Origin: Nitrosopumilus sp. b3
Lineage (GTDB): Archaea > Thermoproteota > Nitrososphaeria > Nitrososphaerales > Nitrosopumilaceae
Assembly: GCF_014078525.1 (NCBI RefSeq)
Contig: NZ_MU078696.1
Location: 19,873 to 83,872, forward strand
Direction of reading: 5' to 3'
Length of the DNA: 64,000 bases
Of the stretch, positions 46,254 through 55,230 are shown piece by piece. Each line of letters opens with the position of its first letter. Position 1 is the first letter of the stretch. Under the pieces are notes generated by a model. The model ran no database searches and had not been told where the DNA came from. It was given only the letters and a program-made list of their open reading frames with translations. The translations under genes were made by a program, and so were the position numbers.

Positions 46254-47031
46254 CTCTTTGTATTGCATATAGTAATCCTAAATTCTTTGAATACTCTTTA
46301 ACTGAAATATCAAAATTTAAGTCTTGTAATCTTTCCTTCATTTTTTCATATGAGTTATAATTATTATTAAAAAGATGATACTCCATTACAATTTTTTTAA
46401 TTTTAATAAAATATTCATCTGGTAATGACTCTAAAATTTTGAATTCAGCACCCTCACAATCCATTTTTAAAAAATTGCATTTTTCAATATTATTTACATC
46501 CATAATTTTTTTTAGTGTTGTGGAATTAACGATTTCAAATTTTTTTTCTGATTGAATTATACTGTGCCCTGCATCGTCTTCACTCAGGAAAATTTTAATC
46601 TCTTTTTGATCATTTGAAACAGCTAAATTAAAATGATTGACATTTGAAATGTTATTCATTTCTATATTGTCTTTTAGTAAATGATAATTTTTTTTAACTG
46701 GTTCATAACAGAAAATTTTTCCTTTTTTACAATTTTTTGTTGCATAAAGAGCAAATAGTCCGATATGTCCACCAATGTCAATAATTATATCATTTTCTTT
46801 AATTTCAAAACCGGGAAACTGATATTCTTCAATTACAAATACATTTACCAAAGCTTGTAAGTCTGTTGATTTAGTTCTAATTTTTATCTTGATCCCATTT
46901 TTTAATTCAAGTATCGAAAATTCATTCTTGATTAATCCATAGTAAATTAATGGAATAATATACCAGTTCTTAATGATTTTTGTTAAATTTACAAAAATTT
47001 TAAATTTTGATTTTTTTCCACTTTTCATCAT
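46240..47031 (-). CDS. FkbM-family SAM methyltransferase
   Basis: This 263-residue protein has the SAM motif DIIIDIGGHIGLFALYATK (around 86) and FCYEPVKKNYHLLKDNIEMN (around 109), typical of FkbM enzymes, which methylate sugar hydroxyls. The N-terminal 60 residues are basic with one hydrophobic patch (IIPLIYYGLIKNEFSILELK). It probably methylates a glycan sugar. Its end overlaps the start of the epimerase, so both are translated from one message. Confidence 0.9.
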   Translation of the reverse strand: MMKSGKKSKFKIFVNLTKIIKNWYIIPLIYYGLIKNEFSILELKNGIKIKIRTKSTDLQALVNVFVIEEYQFPGFEIKENDIIIDIGGHIGLFALYATKNCKKGKIFCYEPVKKNYHLLKDNIEMNNISNVNHFNLAVSNDQKEIKIFLSEDDAGHSIIQSEKKFEIVNSTTLKKIMDVNNIEKCNFLKMDCEGAEFKILESLPDEYFIKIKKIVMEYHLFNNNYNSYEKMKERLQDLNFDISVKEYSKNLGLLYAIQRDENE

Positions 47032-47136
47032 TTTTTATTAATTTCTCTACAATTAATCTTATATTTTCAATTTCGTATTTTGTACAATTTTGATTAATTA
47101 ACTAAAGTTAAAAGTTACATATTTTTAAAATTGATT

Positions 47137-48072
47137 ATGAAAATTATGATTTCAGGTGGATTGGGATTTATTGGTAGCCATTTAGCGGAGGATCTCTTGA
47201 AATCAAAACATAAAATTGTAATTTTAACAAAAAATGTTTCAAAAAAAAGCAATATTTCAAATTTTTTGGATAAACTTACTCTTGAGAAAGTAGATGTAAC
47301 GAATTTCAAATCTCTGAAAAAAATTATTCTCAAGTACAAACCTGATGTAATAGTACATTTAGCAGGTAATACCTCGCATTCAAAATCGTTTGAAAATCCC
47401 TTTCTTGATATTGACTCTAATGCAAAATCCACACTAAATTTTTTGGAAATAATTAGAACATCAAATATATCTTGTAAATTTATCTTAGGTAGTACATTTA
47501 TTGTAATTGGGAAACCAAAAAAACTCCCTGTAACTGAAACCACAGAATGTAATCCTACTACACTTTATGGTGTTCATAGATTAACTAGTGAATATTATTG
47601 TAAAATATATCATGATGTGTATGGAATTGAAACAATAGTATTTAGAATCACTAATTCATTTGGGCCACGAGAACAAGTCATACCTACAAAAAACGCAATA
47701 AATTATTTGATTTTTCAGGCATTCAAAGGAGATGACATTAGTATATACAACAAAGGCAACTTTTTTAGAGATCTGATTTATGTTTCGGATGTTATTTCAG
47801 GAATAAAAACTATTTTGAAAAAAGGAAAATCTGGAAATCTTTATTGGATTTCATCTGGACGAAAGACATGGTTTTATGAAATTGGGGCTTTACTCAAAAA
47901 ACTTACAACAACAAATGTACATTATGCTTCTTCACCAAAATATACTAAAAAAGTTGATGTGGGAAATTTTATTGTTGATAATTCCAAATTAAGAAAATTA
48001 GGATGGACACCAAAAGTTTCTGTTGAACAAGGAATCAAAAAAACTTTGGATTATTTCAATTCTCAAAATTAA
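47137..48072 (+). CDS. NAD-dependent sugar epimerase/dehydratase
   Basis: From the ATG at 47137 (MKIMISGGLGFIGSHLAEDL) this is 311 residues; a TTG lies two codons earlier. The Rossmann loop is SGGLGFIGSHL, VIVHLAGNTSHSKSFENPFL (around 69) is the extended-SDR pattern, and the catalytic region is ILGSTFIVIGKPKKLPVTET (around 108) with TTLYGVHRLTSEYYC (around 137): the motif reads YGVHR, so the usual Lys of YxxxK is Arg. It belongs to the UDP-glucose 4-epimerase or dehydratase group, with the substrate unknown. It is the first plus-strand gene after a divergent spacer, and the CMAH-like copy 2 gene follows it. Confidence 0.82.
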   Translation: MKIMISGGLGFIGSHLAEDLLKSKHKIVILTKNVSKKSNISNFLDKLTLEKVDVTNFKSLKKIILKYKPDVIVHLAGNTSHSKSFENPFLDIDSNAKSTLNFLEIIRTSNISCKFILGSTFIVIGKPKKLPVTETTECNPTTLYGVHRLTSEYYCKIYHDVYGIETIVFRITNSFGPREQVIPTKNAINYLIFQAFKGDDISIYNKGNFFRDLIYVSDVISGIKTILKKGKSGNLYWISSGRKTWFYEIGALLKKLTTTNVHYASSPKYTKKVDVGNFIVDNSKLRKLGWTPKVSVEQGIKKTLDYFNSQN

Positions 48073-48179
48073 TTCTTGCTTAGCAAATTACTCATAATTT
48101 TAGTATATATAGACTGAACAGAGTTTTTGAAATGAAAATATGCACAAATATTAAATAAAATCTAAATATCTTTTTTTCA

Positions 48180-49511
48180 TTGACTCTACCTGAAATTACA
48201 TTTGTTAATCATGCTTCTGTAGTTTTTTCATTTAAAAAAATTAAATTGATTACAGATCCCTGGCTTTTTGGTAGTGCATTTAATGATAGTTGGGATTTAA
48301 TCTCTGAATCAAAAATGCACGTAGAAGATTTCAAAGATATTTCCCATATCTGGTTTTCGCATGAACACCCAGATCATTTTTACCCACGTGTTTTACACTC
48401 AATTCCTGAAGAAATTCGCAAGAAAATTACAGTTCTTTTTCAAGATACACTAGATCACAGGGTCACTAAAAAATGCAAAGAATTAGGATTTTCAGTAATT
48501 GAGATGAAGCATAACAAATTCTATAAACTTGATGATGAATTTCAAGTCAAATGCCGGCCTTATCTTCTCTATGATTCCTTGTTATATTTGGAAATAGGCG
48601 ATAAAAAAATTTTAAATCTCAATGACTGTGGTGTGGACAGTATTCGACAAGCAGAGTACATTCATAAAATTACTGGTAATGTTGACTTGCTTTTGACTCA
48701 ATTTGGTTATGCTGCTCACATAGGAGATCCTGAAGATGTAGAGTTAAGAAGGCAAACTTCAAAAGAAAAATTAACAAGAATTAAAATTCAATCACAAGTG
48801 TTTAATGCCAAACACGTTATACCTTTTGCAAGTTTCGTTTGGTTCTCTCATGAAGATAATTTTTACATGAATGACGAAGTAAATAAAATCCGAAATGTTG
48901 AAGAATTTATTAGAAAAGAAACAAAATCCATTCCAATAATTCTTTATCCAGGCGATCACTGGATTTTAGGTCAAGAACATGATAACAGCAAAGCAATTGA
49001 ACTTTATGAAAATGATTTTGCAAAAGAACATGAGCCACATAGAAACTCCACTAAAATCCCATTAGAAGATCTTCGTTCTGCTTCAAATGAGTACATAAAA
49101 AACATTCGTAGCAGAAATAACTGGACACTTATTAAATTAGCCCATTCTATATCATTTTTAAAAACTGCAAAAATATATCTTAAAGACTTAGAACTTTCAG
49201 TCACCTTTGATCTTGTTCATGGAGTTAACGAATCAAGTTTTTCAAAAAAAGATGCTGATATAATCATGGATTCTAACAGCCTTGAATTTGCATTTAAATT
49301 TGATTACGGAGCTGATACTCTATTAGCTAACGCAAGGTTTCGTAAATCTGGAGGCAGAACCATGAACTTTTTTAGGCAATTTATGATTGGAACTCTAAAT
49401 AATAATGGTAGAACGTTTCCACTTGGGATTATTGGATTTTTGCTGCGAGAAAGAAGTATGTGGAAATCCCTTTTTGTAGAAGCGATATTAGGCAAGTATG
49501 ATTTTGAATAA
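48180..49511 (+). CDS. CMAH-like metallo-beta-lactamase-fold protein (copy 2)
   Basis: This 443-residue protein (TTG start at 48180) has ITFVNHASVVFSF, LITDPWLFGSAFNDSWDL (around 22-39) and the metal motif WFSHEHPDHFYP (HxHxDH, around 60-71), then VIPFASFVWFSHEDNFY (around 216). The DPWLxGxAF and HxHxDH pattern recalls CMP-N-acetylneuraminate hydroxylase from memory of that family. No Rieske cluster motif is present, so any oxygenation would need a partner. It is a paralogue of the gene at 22800 but lacks its CDPNVCGKLMGC Cys cluster. It sits in the glycan locus near NeuB- and SpsF-like genes. Confidence 0.75.
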   Translation: MTLPEITFVNHASVVFSFKKIKLITDPWLFGSAFNDSWDLISESKMHVEDFKDISHIWFSHEHPDHFYPRVLHSIPEEIRKKITVLFQDTLDHRVTKKCKELGFSVIEMKHNKFYKLDDEFQVKCRPYLLYDSLLYLEIGDKKILNLNDCGVDSIRQAEYIHKITGNVDLLLTQFGYAAHIGDPEDVELRRQTSKEKLTRIKIQSQVFNAKHVIPFASFVWFSHEDNFYMNDEVNKIRNVEEFIRKETKSIPIILYPGDHWILGQEHDNSKAIELYENDFAKEHEPHRNSTKIPLEDLRSASNEYIKNIRSRNNWTLIKLAHSISFLKTAKIYLKDLELSVTFDLVHGVNESSFSKKDADIIMDSNSLEFAFKFDYGADTLLANARFRKSGGRTMNFFRQFMIGTLNNNGRTFPLGIIGFLLRERSMWKSLFVEAILGKYDFE

Positions 49512-49527
49512 TTAAAAATTAACAATT

Positions 49528-50574
49528 TTATTTAAACCATAAACGGGAAAACCAACTTAATTTTTCAAATATTTTATTTAAAAAATTATTGTTTTCTTTT
49601 TCTATCACCCATTGAGGAACTTCCATTTTATTTGTAAATTTCTTAATTAATTCATCATCGCTGACTGTTCTATTTTTTTGAATTAAATTATGATTTTTAG
49701 AAATTGTACTTAAATTTCTTAGGATATCTAAATTTGCTTTAATTTTTGCCGATACAAATCCTTTTTTTAAATAAAACAATGTAACAGCAATATCAACTAA
49801 TATCAGGGATGGAAGCATTTTTAAAATTGTTTTTCTGCTAAAATTTTTTTGTAAACAATACAATCTGTTACGTTCCATTAAAAAAAATTTAAATGAATTC
49901 CATTTGAAACTATATCCTTCAAGAGGATGATAAATTATTGAATTATGAACGTAAAAAGACTTTATTCCTTTTAATCTGCCTCTCCAACATAAATCTAAAT
50001 CGTCATGATATGCAAACAAGTATGAATCAAAATTTCCAATTTTTCTAAAAATTTCTAATGATGAAAATAAACATGTTCCAGAAGCATATCCTACTTCTTC
50101 ATCTTTTTCATATTGACCGATATCTTTTTCTCCCTTTCCTCTTGAAAAGCCAAATCCAAATAACTGGATCATGTTTCCAGCACTGATGATAGTTGAATGA
50201 TCTGTGGTTGCTAAAATCTTTGGCTGATACAACCCGTCACCATATTTTCTAAAAGCAGATAATAACTGATTTAGCCAATCTGGATCAACAATTACATCTG
50301 GATTTAAAATTACTAAAAATTCTCCGTTTGCATGCTCAATTCCAACGTTATTTCCTCCACAATATCCTAAATTTTCCTTATTTTCAATCAATATTATGTT
50401 TGCAAATTTTTCTTTGCAAATCTTGTGACTATTATCTTTTGAAACATTATCTACAACAATTACTTCTAAATTCTTGTAATTTGAATTAAAAATTGATTCT
50501 ACGCATTCTAAAAGTAGGCTGCCTGCATTATAGTTTAAAATAATTATGCTGATTAATGGCTCTTTTTCTATCAT
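49528..50574 (-). CDS. GT2-family glycosyltransferase (rhamnosyltransferase-like)
   Basis: This 348-residue GT-A protein has LISIIILNYNAGSLLLECVE at the start, VIVVDNVSKDNSHKICKE (around 39) and FLVILNPDVIVDPDWLNQLL (around 86, DxD-like). ASGTCLFSSLEIFRKIGNFD (around 166) and FAYHDDLDLCWRGRLKG (around 188, the ED-type acceptor motif) follow. This form is typical of rhamnosyltransferases and related enzymes. The neighbouring rmlA and rmlB genes make dTDP-sugars, so rhamnose or a derivative is a reasonable guess for the donor. Confidence 0.9.
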   Translation of the reverse strand: MIEKEPLISIIILNYNAGSLLLECVESIFNSNYKNLEVIVVDNVSKDNSHKICKEKFANIILIENKENLGYCGGNNVGIEHANGEFLVILNPDVIVDPDWLNQLLSAFRKYGDGLYQPKILATTDHSTIISAGNMIQLFGFGFSRGKGEKDIGQYEKDEEVGYASGTCLFSSLEIFRKIGNFDSYLFAYHDDLDLCWRGRLKGIKSFYVHNSIIYHPLEGYSFKWNSFKFFLMERNRLYCLQKNFSRKTILKMLPSLILVDIAVTLFYLKKGFVSAKIKANLDILRNLSTISKNHNLIQKNRTVSDDELIKKFTNKMEVPQWVIEKENNNFLNKIFEKLSWFSRLWFK

Positions 50575-50625
50575 TTCTTCTAAATCCTTGATTTATTAAT
50601 ATTAACAATTACTATTGAAATTCCT

Positions 50626-51687
50626 TCAAATTTTGATATTTGTTCCTTCACCTAGAAGGAGTATTTTCTCGTCATTTTCTGCTTGAGAAATTTTTGAATT
50701 AGATGAGATTATGCTATTTCTGATTTTTACACTAGTCATTATTTCACAGTTTTCCATAATAATAGAATCTTCAATATTGGATTTTGAAATTTTTGTATTG
50801 TTTCCAATACTTGTATTAGGTCCAATCAATGTGTTTTCTTCTATAATACAATTTTCTCCAATTATTACAGGGCCAATTACTTGACAATTTTTTTTTATGA
50901 TTGTCCCGGATCCAACAATTACATTTCCAACTATTGATACATTTTCCTCTTTTTTGCCTTTAAAGTAAGAATTCATATTTTTTAAAATTTCTTTATTTGC
51001 ATTGATAATGTCCTCTGGTGTTCCAGTATCTTTCCAATAGTCTGTTATGGTATCATAAATAATTTTATTTCCTTCTTCTAAAAGCATTTGAAGTGCATCA
51101 GTAATTTCTAATTCATTTCTCCATGACGGTTTCAATCTTTTAATAATCTCAAAAATTTTAGGAGTCAAAAAATAAATTCCAGTCACTGCCAGATTAGTAG
51201 GTGGTTCTTTGGGTTTTTCCATTATTTTTATTATCTGTTCATCTTTTACATCTGCTATGCCAAATCTAGAAGGATTATCAACTTCACATAATAATATAGA
51301 TGCATCAGCATCAGATTTTTCAAAATTTTTCCTTATATCATCAATACTTTTTTGAATGATATTATCTCCCAGAAAAACAAGAAACTTTTCATTATTCACA
51401 AAATCTTCACAAAGTTGTATTGCATGAGCAATGCCTTTTGGATAATCTTGAGAAATATAGGTAAACTTTACACCAAAATCTTCTCCAGTTCCGTAATACT
51501 CCTTCACTTTATCTGCACCAACGCCTCCAATGATTATTGCAATTTCCTTGATTCCTGCATTCTTTATTGATTCTACACAGTATTGAGACATTGGTTTGTT
51601 TGCAATTGGGAGAAGTTGTTTTGGACCTGTATGAGTTAATGGTCTTAATCTGGTCCCATGCCCTCCGTGTAAAATTATTCCTTTCAT
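50626..51687 (-). CDS. rmlA: Glucose-1-phosphate thymidylyltransferase, long RmlA type
   Basis: This 353-residue protein has an N-terminal nucleotidyltransferase domain with KGIILHGGHGTRLRPLTHTG and KQLLPIANKPMSQYCVESIK, then FLGDNIIQKSIDDI (around 94). A C-terminal left-handed beta-helix runs from around residue 250 (VGNVIVGSGTIIKKNCQVIG onward). This long form is common in archaea and actinobacteria. It makes dTDP- (or UDP-) glucose. The signature reads LHGGHGTRLRP where LAGGxGTRLRP is usual. It lies 29 bases after the rmlB stop on the same strand. Confidence 0.92.
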   Translation of the reverse strand: MKGIILHGGHGTRLRPLTHTGPKQLLPIANKPMSQYCVESIKNAGIKEIAIIIGGVGADKVKEYYGTGEDFGVKFTYISQDYPKGIAHAIQLCEDFVNNEKFLVFLGDNIIQKSIDDIRKNFEKSDADASILLCEVDNPSRFGIADVKDEQIIKIMEKPKEPPTNLAVTGIYFLTPKIFEIIKRLKPSWRNELEITDALQMLLEEGNKIIYDTITDYWKDTGTPEDIINANKEILKNMNSYFKGKKEENVSIVGNVIVGSGTIIKKNCQVIGPVIIGENCIIEENTLIGPNTSIGNNTKISKSNIEDSIIMENCEIMTSVKIRNSIISSNSKISQAENDEKILLLGEGTNIKI

Positions 51688-51716
51688 GTGAAAATATTTT
51701 TTTGTGTATTAATAAG

Positions 51717-52709
51717 TTAATTAGATTTTTTCCAGGGGGTTTCTTTCCATTCTTTCTCAGGAATTGTTTCCCACCATTCTTTATTTTCCAGATACCAATT
51801 CATCGTTTTATTCATCCCCTCTTCGAAATTTACTTTTTCTTTCCATCCGAATTCTTTTCTAATTTTTGTAGAATCCAAACTGTATCTAAAATCATGACCT
51901 GGACGATCATCAACAAAAGTCATCATATCTGTAGACTTTCCAATTAGTGCAAGAATTTTTTTAATGATTGCCAAATTATCAATCTCGTTGTTGGCTGAAA
52001 TATTGTATGATTCGCCTTTTTTACCTTCTTTTAATACTTTTAATATTACATCACAATGATCATCAACATAAATCCAGTCTCTGATGTTTTTCCCGGAACC
52101 GTATATGGGAATCTGCTTATTTTGTTTTGCTAAAATTATTACTTTGGGAATTAATTTTTCTGGAAACTGTCTGGGACCATAGTTGTTTGTACAACGAGTA
52201 ATGACACAATCACAGTCATATGTTTTCACATATGACTTTACCAATAATTCTGCAGAAGCTTTTGATGCTGCATACGGGCTTGATGGATTAAAATTAAATT
52301 TTTCATCTGCAGTTCCTTTCTCTAAACTTCCAAAAACTTCATCTGTTGAAATATGAATTAGTCTTTTTTTATTTTTCTTTATTGCTTCTAAAATTGAAAA
52401 AACCCCAACAATATTAGAATCAATAAACGGTTTTGCATTTGAAATACTTCTATCTACATGTGATTCTGCTGCAAAATTTATTACTGCATCACATTTTGAT
52501 ACCATATTATCAATTAATTCCAAATTATTGATATTGCCTTTAACAAATTTGTACTTTTTTGAATTATCCAACGCTGATAAATTTTTGTGGTTTGAACCGT
52601 ACATTTCATCATCGATGTTGATTATCTCATAATCTTCCGATGTTTCAAGTGCTCTTAAAATAAAATTACTTCCTATAAAACCAAGTCCACCTGTTACTAA
52701 TAACTTCAT
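51717..52709 (-). CDS. rmlB: dTDP-glucose 4,6-dehydratase
   Basis: This 330-residue extended SDR has LLVTGGLGFIGSNFILRALE, VINFAAESHVDRSISNAKPF (around 75), IHISTDEVFGSLEKGTADEK (around 117; TDE catalytic loop) and SPYAASKASAELLVKSYVKT (around 145; YAASK). It ends with the RPGHDFRYSLDSTKIRKEFG segment (around 275), specific for RmlB. It makes dTDP-4-keto-6-deoxyglucose. It is cotranscribed with rmlA and divergent from the RmlC-like cupin gene. Confidence 0.95.
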   Translation of the reverse strand: MKLLVTGGLGFIGSNFILRALETSEDYEIINIDDEMYGSNHKNLSALDNSKKYKFVKGNINNLELIDNMVSKCDAVINFAAESHVDRSISNAKPFIDSNIVGVFSILEAIKKNKKRLIHISTDEVFGSLEKGTADEKFNFNPSSPYAASKASAELLVKSYVKTYDCDCVITRCTNNYGPRQFPEKLIPKVIILAKQNKQIPIYGSGKNIRDWIYVDDHCDVILKVLKEGKKGESYNISANNEIDNLAIIKKILALIGKSTDMMTFVDDRPGHDFRYSLDSTKIRKEFGWKEKVNFEEGMNKTMNWYLENKEWWETIPEKEWKETPWKKSN

Positions 52710-52781
52710 ACAGATGCATTTTTTTATAAAGTAAAATATCTTCCCTATTATTGTTTGATGTCGTAAAAAAGTATCCTTTTA

Positions 52782-53267
52782 ATGATAGAATTTAGTCTCA
52801 AACACATGGATGATGAGTTGTTCCATACAAATCTTGAAACTCATTCAACCAAAGATGTTCATGATGGCCATATTAACGGTAATCTGACTGTAATCTGGCG
52901 CGATTGGGATAAAATTATTAAAAATACACCTAGAATGGTTTATGTAAGTTCTGTAAATCCTGGCGAGATCAAGGGACCACATCTTCACAAAAAACGACAT
53001 AGCTACTTTACTTGCATACATGGAAAAGTTATGTTCATAATTCAGGATAAAACAGGTTCATACAAAGAAATAGAATCCGACTCTGAAAAACCCGTCATCA
53101 TCCATGTTCCACATGGTGTTGCATCTGCCCATGTCAATATTTCTGATGATGTATCCAGAGTACTTACATTAGCAGATATTGCCTGGAAACCAAATGATGA
53201 TGAAATGGATAATGTGGTTTTTGAAAACTATGACTGGAAAAAATGGAAAAATTCAAGTTCCAATTGA
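52782..53267 (+). CDS. RmlC-like cupin (dTDP-4-dehydrorhamnose 3,5-epimerase-like)
   Basis: This 161-residue protein has a cupin barrel with YVSSVNPGEIKGPHLHKKRH (around 53-72; the His pairs are where RmlC places its catalytic His), YFTCIHGKVMFIIQDKTGSY (around 74) and VIIHVPHGVASAHVNIS (around 103). The length and strand pattern are close to RmlC-like sugar cupins. Epimerisation or ketoisomerisation of dTDP-4-keto sugars is expected from the neighbours; which one is not decided. It diverges from rmlB. Confidence 0.82.
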   Translation: MIEFSLKHMDDELFHTNLETHSTKDVHDGHINGNLTVIWRDWDKIIKNTPRMVYVSSVNPGEIKGPHLHKKRHSYFTCIHGKVMFIIQDKTGSYKEIESDSEKPVIIHVPHGVASAHVNISDDVSRVLTLADIAWKPNDDEMDNVVFENYDWKKWKNSSSN

Positions 53268-53293
53268 AAATAAAAATGATTAGGTAATGATAT

Positions 53294-55174
53294 TTGGCTG
53301 ATACTTTATTGTTGATAGATAAATACTCAAATATTGATGAATTAATAAAAAAATCAAAATCTGAAGATTCAAAAATAATTTGTTTTGAAGTACAAGATCA
53401 TCTTTTCCTTTCAAAATCAAACATCGATCATAAAATTGTTGAAACTTACATCAATGACTCTGATAAAAGATTAATTGAAAAATCTGCGCTCGAGAAAACA
53501 CTAGGTTGGCATAAACAAAAAGGCATTTTAGAATTTCTTGATATTGACAATATAAATTTAGGTTGGTTGATCGAACAAGAATTTTATCAATATTTGTTTC
53601 AAATCATAAGATATTTTATTGGTGTTATGAGAATTTTAGAAAAAGAAAAACCGTCCAAAATTTACACCTCTGAAAATCTTTCATTAATGATTAAATCAAT
53701 ATGTTCTTCTGAATCAATTGATATATTTTCATATCCAAATAAAGAGGAATCTAATTTCTATTCTGATCGTGTTGAGATACCTATCAGTGTGGGCAATAAA
53801 CATCTGACATTACATACATCTAGAGATTCTGCTCTTAAGATAAAAAGAATTGCTGAATCATTTACAAATTTTATTTTTGATTTGAAATATAACGATCAAT
53901 CTGATGATAAATCCAATTCTATTCTTTTGATGGAATTTAATAATATTTTTTATGAGAGTTTTTTACAAGAACTTTCATCTTTAGGAATAAATATTATTTT
54001 ATTAAATGAACGAAAGCCTGCAGTTTGGAATTTTCAAAGTTTAAAAATTGTAAAAAAATTTAATTGTAAAATTCTTCATTTAGATAACATTCCTTCTAAT
54101 ATTCATCAAAAAATTTTAGAAAAACACAAAGAACTCATAAATCAATTAAAAATAATGTTTTCGAATGATAAGTTATTAGAAACTATCTTTTCTTTAAATG
54201 GAAAAACTTTTTGGCCATCAATGAAAAGTCACTTTATTTCTAATTGTACAAAAAGATTTCAAGAAGCATTAAAACGAATTGAATTATCTAAAGAATTTTT
54301 TAAAACCAAGAAAATTAAATTGCTTGTTACAATGTATGATATGGGTTTTGAAGAACGTGCTATACTTGCTGTGGCTCATAATTTGAAAATTCCTGGAATT
54401 TTATTACAACATGGAATTTATCCACAAAATGAATATATCAAACAATTTATTCCAATTGCAGGCATAATCCCTCATCTTAACTTAAAAGAATCTGTATGGG
54501 GAGAAAAAATTAAAAATTATTTGTTAGAAATGAATGTTCCAGAAAATCATCTCATTTTATCTGGTAGTTTAAGGCACGATGGTTATTTCCAATTTTTTCA
54601 GAAAAAACCTTCTAATAAAATATTACTTGCAACAAATGTTATAGTTGGTTGGGATTATAATGGATTTGATATATTAGTTCATACCAATTATCAAAATAAT
54701 ATAAAAGAAATTTGTAAAATTGTTAATAACATACCTGAAAAAAAATTAATTATAAAATTACATCCTGCTAAATCACCAATTGATAATATTGAAGAAATAA
54801 TTTCTAATGTGAATTCTTCAATTCCTATTCATAAAACGGGAGATATTTTTGATTACATTCTCGACTCTGAGGTCTTAATTTCAACAGATTGGTCTACTGT
54901 ATTATTAGAAGCGATGATTTTGGGTATTCCAACCATCACTTTTCCTTCAGACCCTAAGGGATTTGAAGAGGAAGACATTATTCAAAGTGGTGCAACGGTA
55001 TTAGTAAAAAACTTAGATGAATTTAAAAAAGCCCTTGATGATATATTACATAACAAGGAATATTGTGAAGAAATTATTTCTAAAGGAAAAAAATTTGTAG
55101 AACAATATTTAGTAAATAAGGGTACTGCATCAAAATTTCTTGCTAATACTATTAACCAAAATTATTTTGATTAA
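53294..55174 (+). CDS. Large surface-glycan GT-B-like protein (CDP-glycerol/capsule transferase-like)
   Basis: This 626-residue protein (TTG start at 53294) has a variable N-half and a C-terminal GT-B-type domain with LQHGIYPQNEYIKQFIPIAG (around 375), KKLIIKLHPAKSPIDN (around 481; KLHP motif) and STDWSTVLLEAMILGIPTIT (around 531). These are seen in CDP-glycerol glycerophosphotransferases and capsule-type transferases. No membrane segment is clear. It probably transfers a sugar or polyol phosphate in surface-glycan synthesis. The specific donor cannot be inferred. It follows the RmlC-like gene by 26 bases. Confidence 0.72.
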   Translation: MADTLLLIDKYSNIDELIKKSKSEDSKIICFEVQDHLFLSKSNIDHKIVETYINDSDKRLIEKSALEKTLGWHKQKGILEFLDIDNINLGWLIEQEFYQYLFQIIRYFIGVMRILEKEKPSKIYTSENLSLMIKSICSSESIDIFSYPNKEESNFYSDRVEIPISVGNKHLTLHTSRDSALKIKRIAESFTNFIFDLKYNDQSDDKSNSILLMEFNNIFYESFLQELSSLGINIILLNERKPAVWNFQSLKIVKKFNCKILHLDNIPSNIHQKILEKHKELINQLKIMFSNDKLLETIFSLNGKTFWPSMKSHFISNCTKRFQEALKRIELSKEFFKTKKIKLLVTMYDMGFEERAILAVAHNLKIPGILLQHGIYPQNEYIKQFIPIAGIIPHLNLKESVWGEKIKNYLLEMNVPENHLILSGSLRHDGYFQFFQKKPSNKILLATNVIVGWDYNGFDILVHTNYQNNIKEICKIVNNIPEKKLIIKLHPAKSPIDNIEEIISNVNSSIPIHKTGDIFDYILDSEVLISTDWSTVLLEAMILGIPTITFPSDPKGFEEEDIIQSGATVLVKNLDEFKKALDDILHNKEYCEEIISKGKKFVEQYLVNKGTASKFLANTINQNYFD

Positions 55175-55230
55175 ATCTATTTCTAGTTTTTCCGAAAATT
55201 CTATATGTGTATGAATTTGCTTACATAAGT

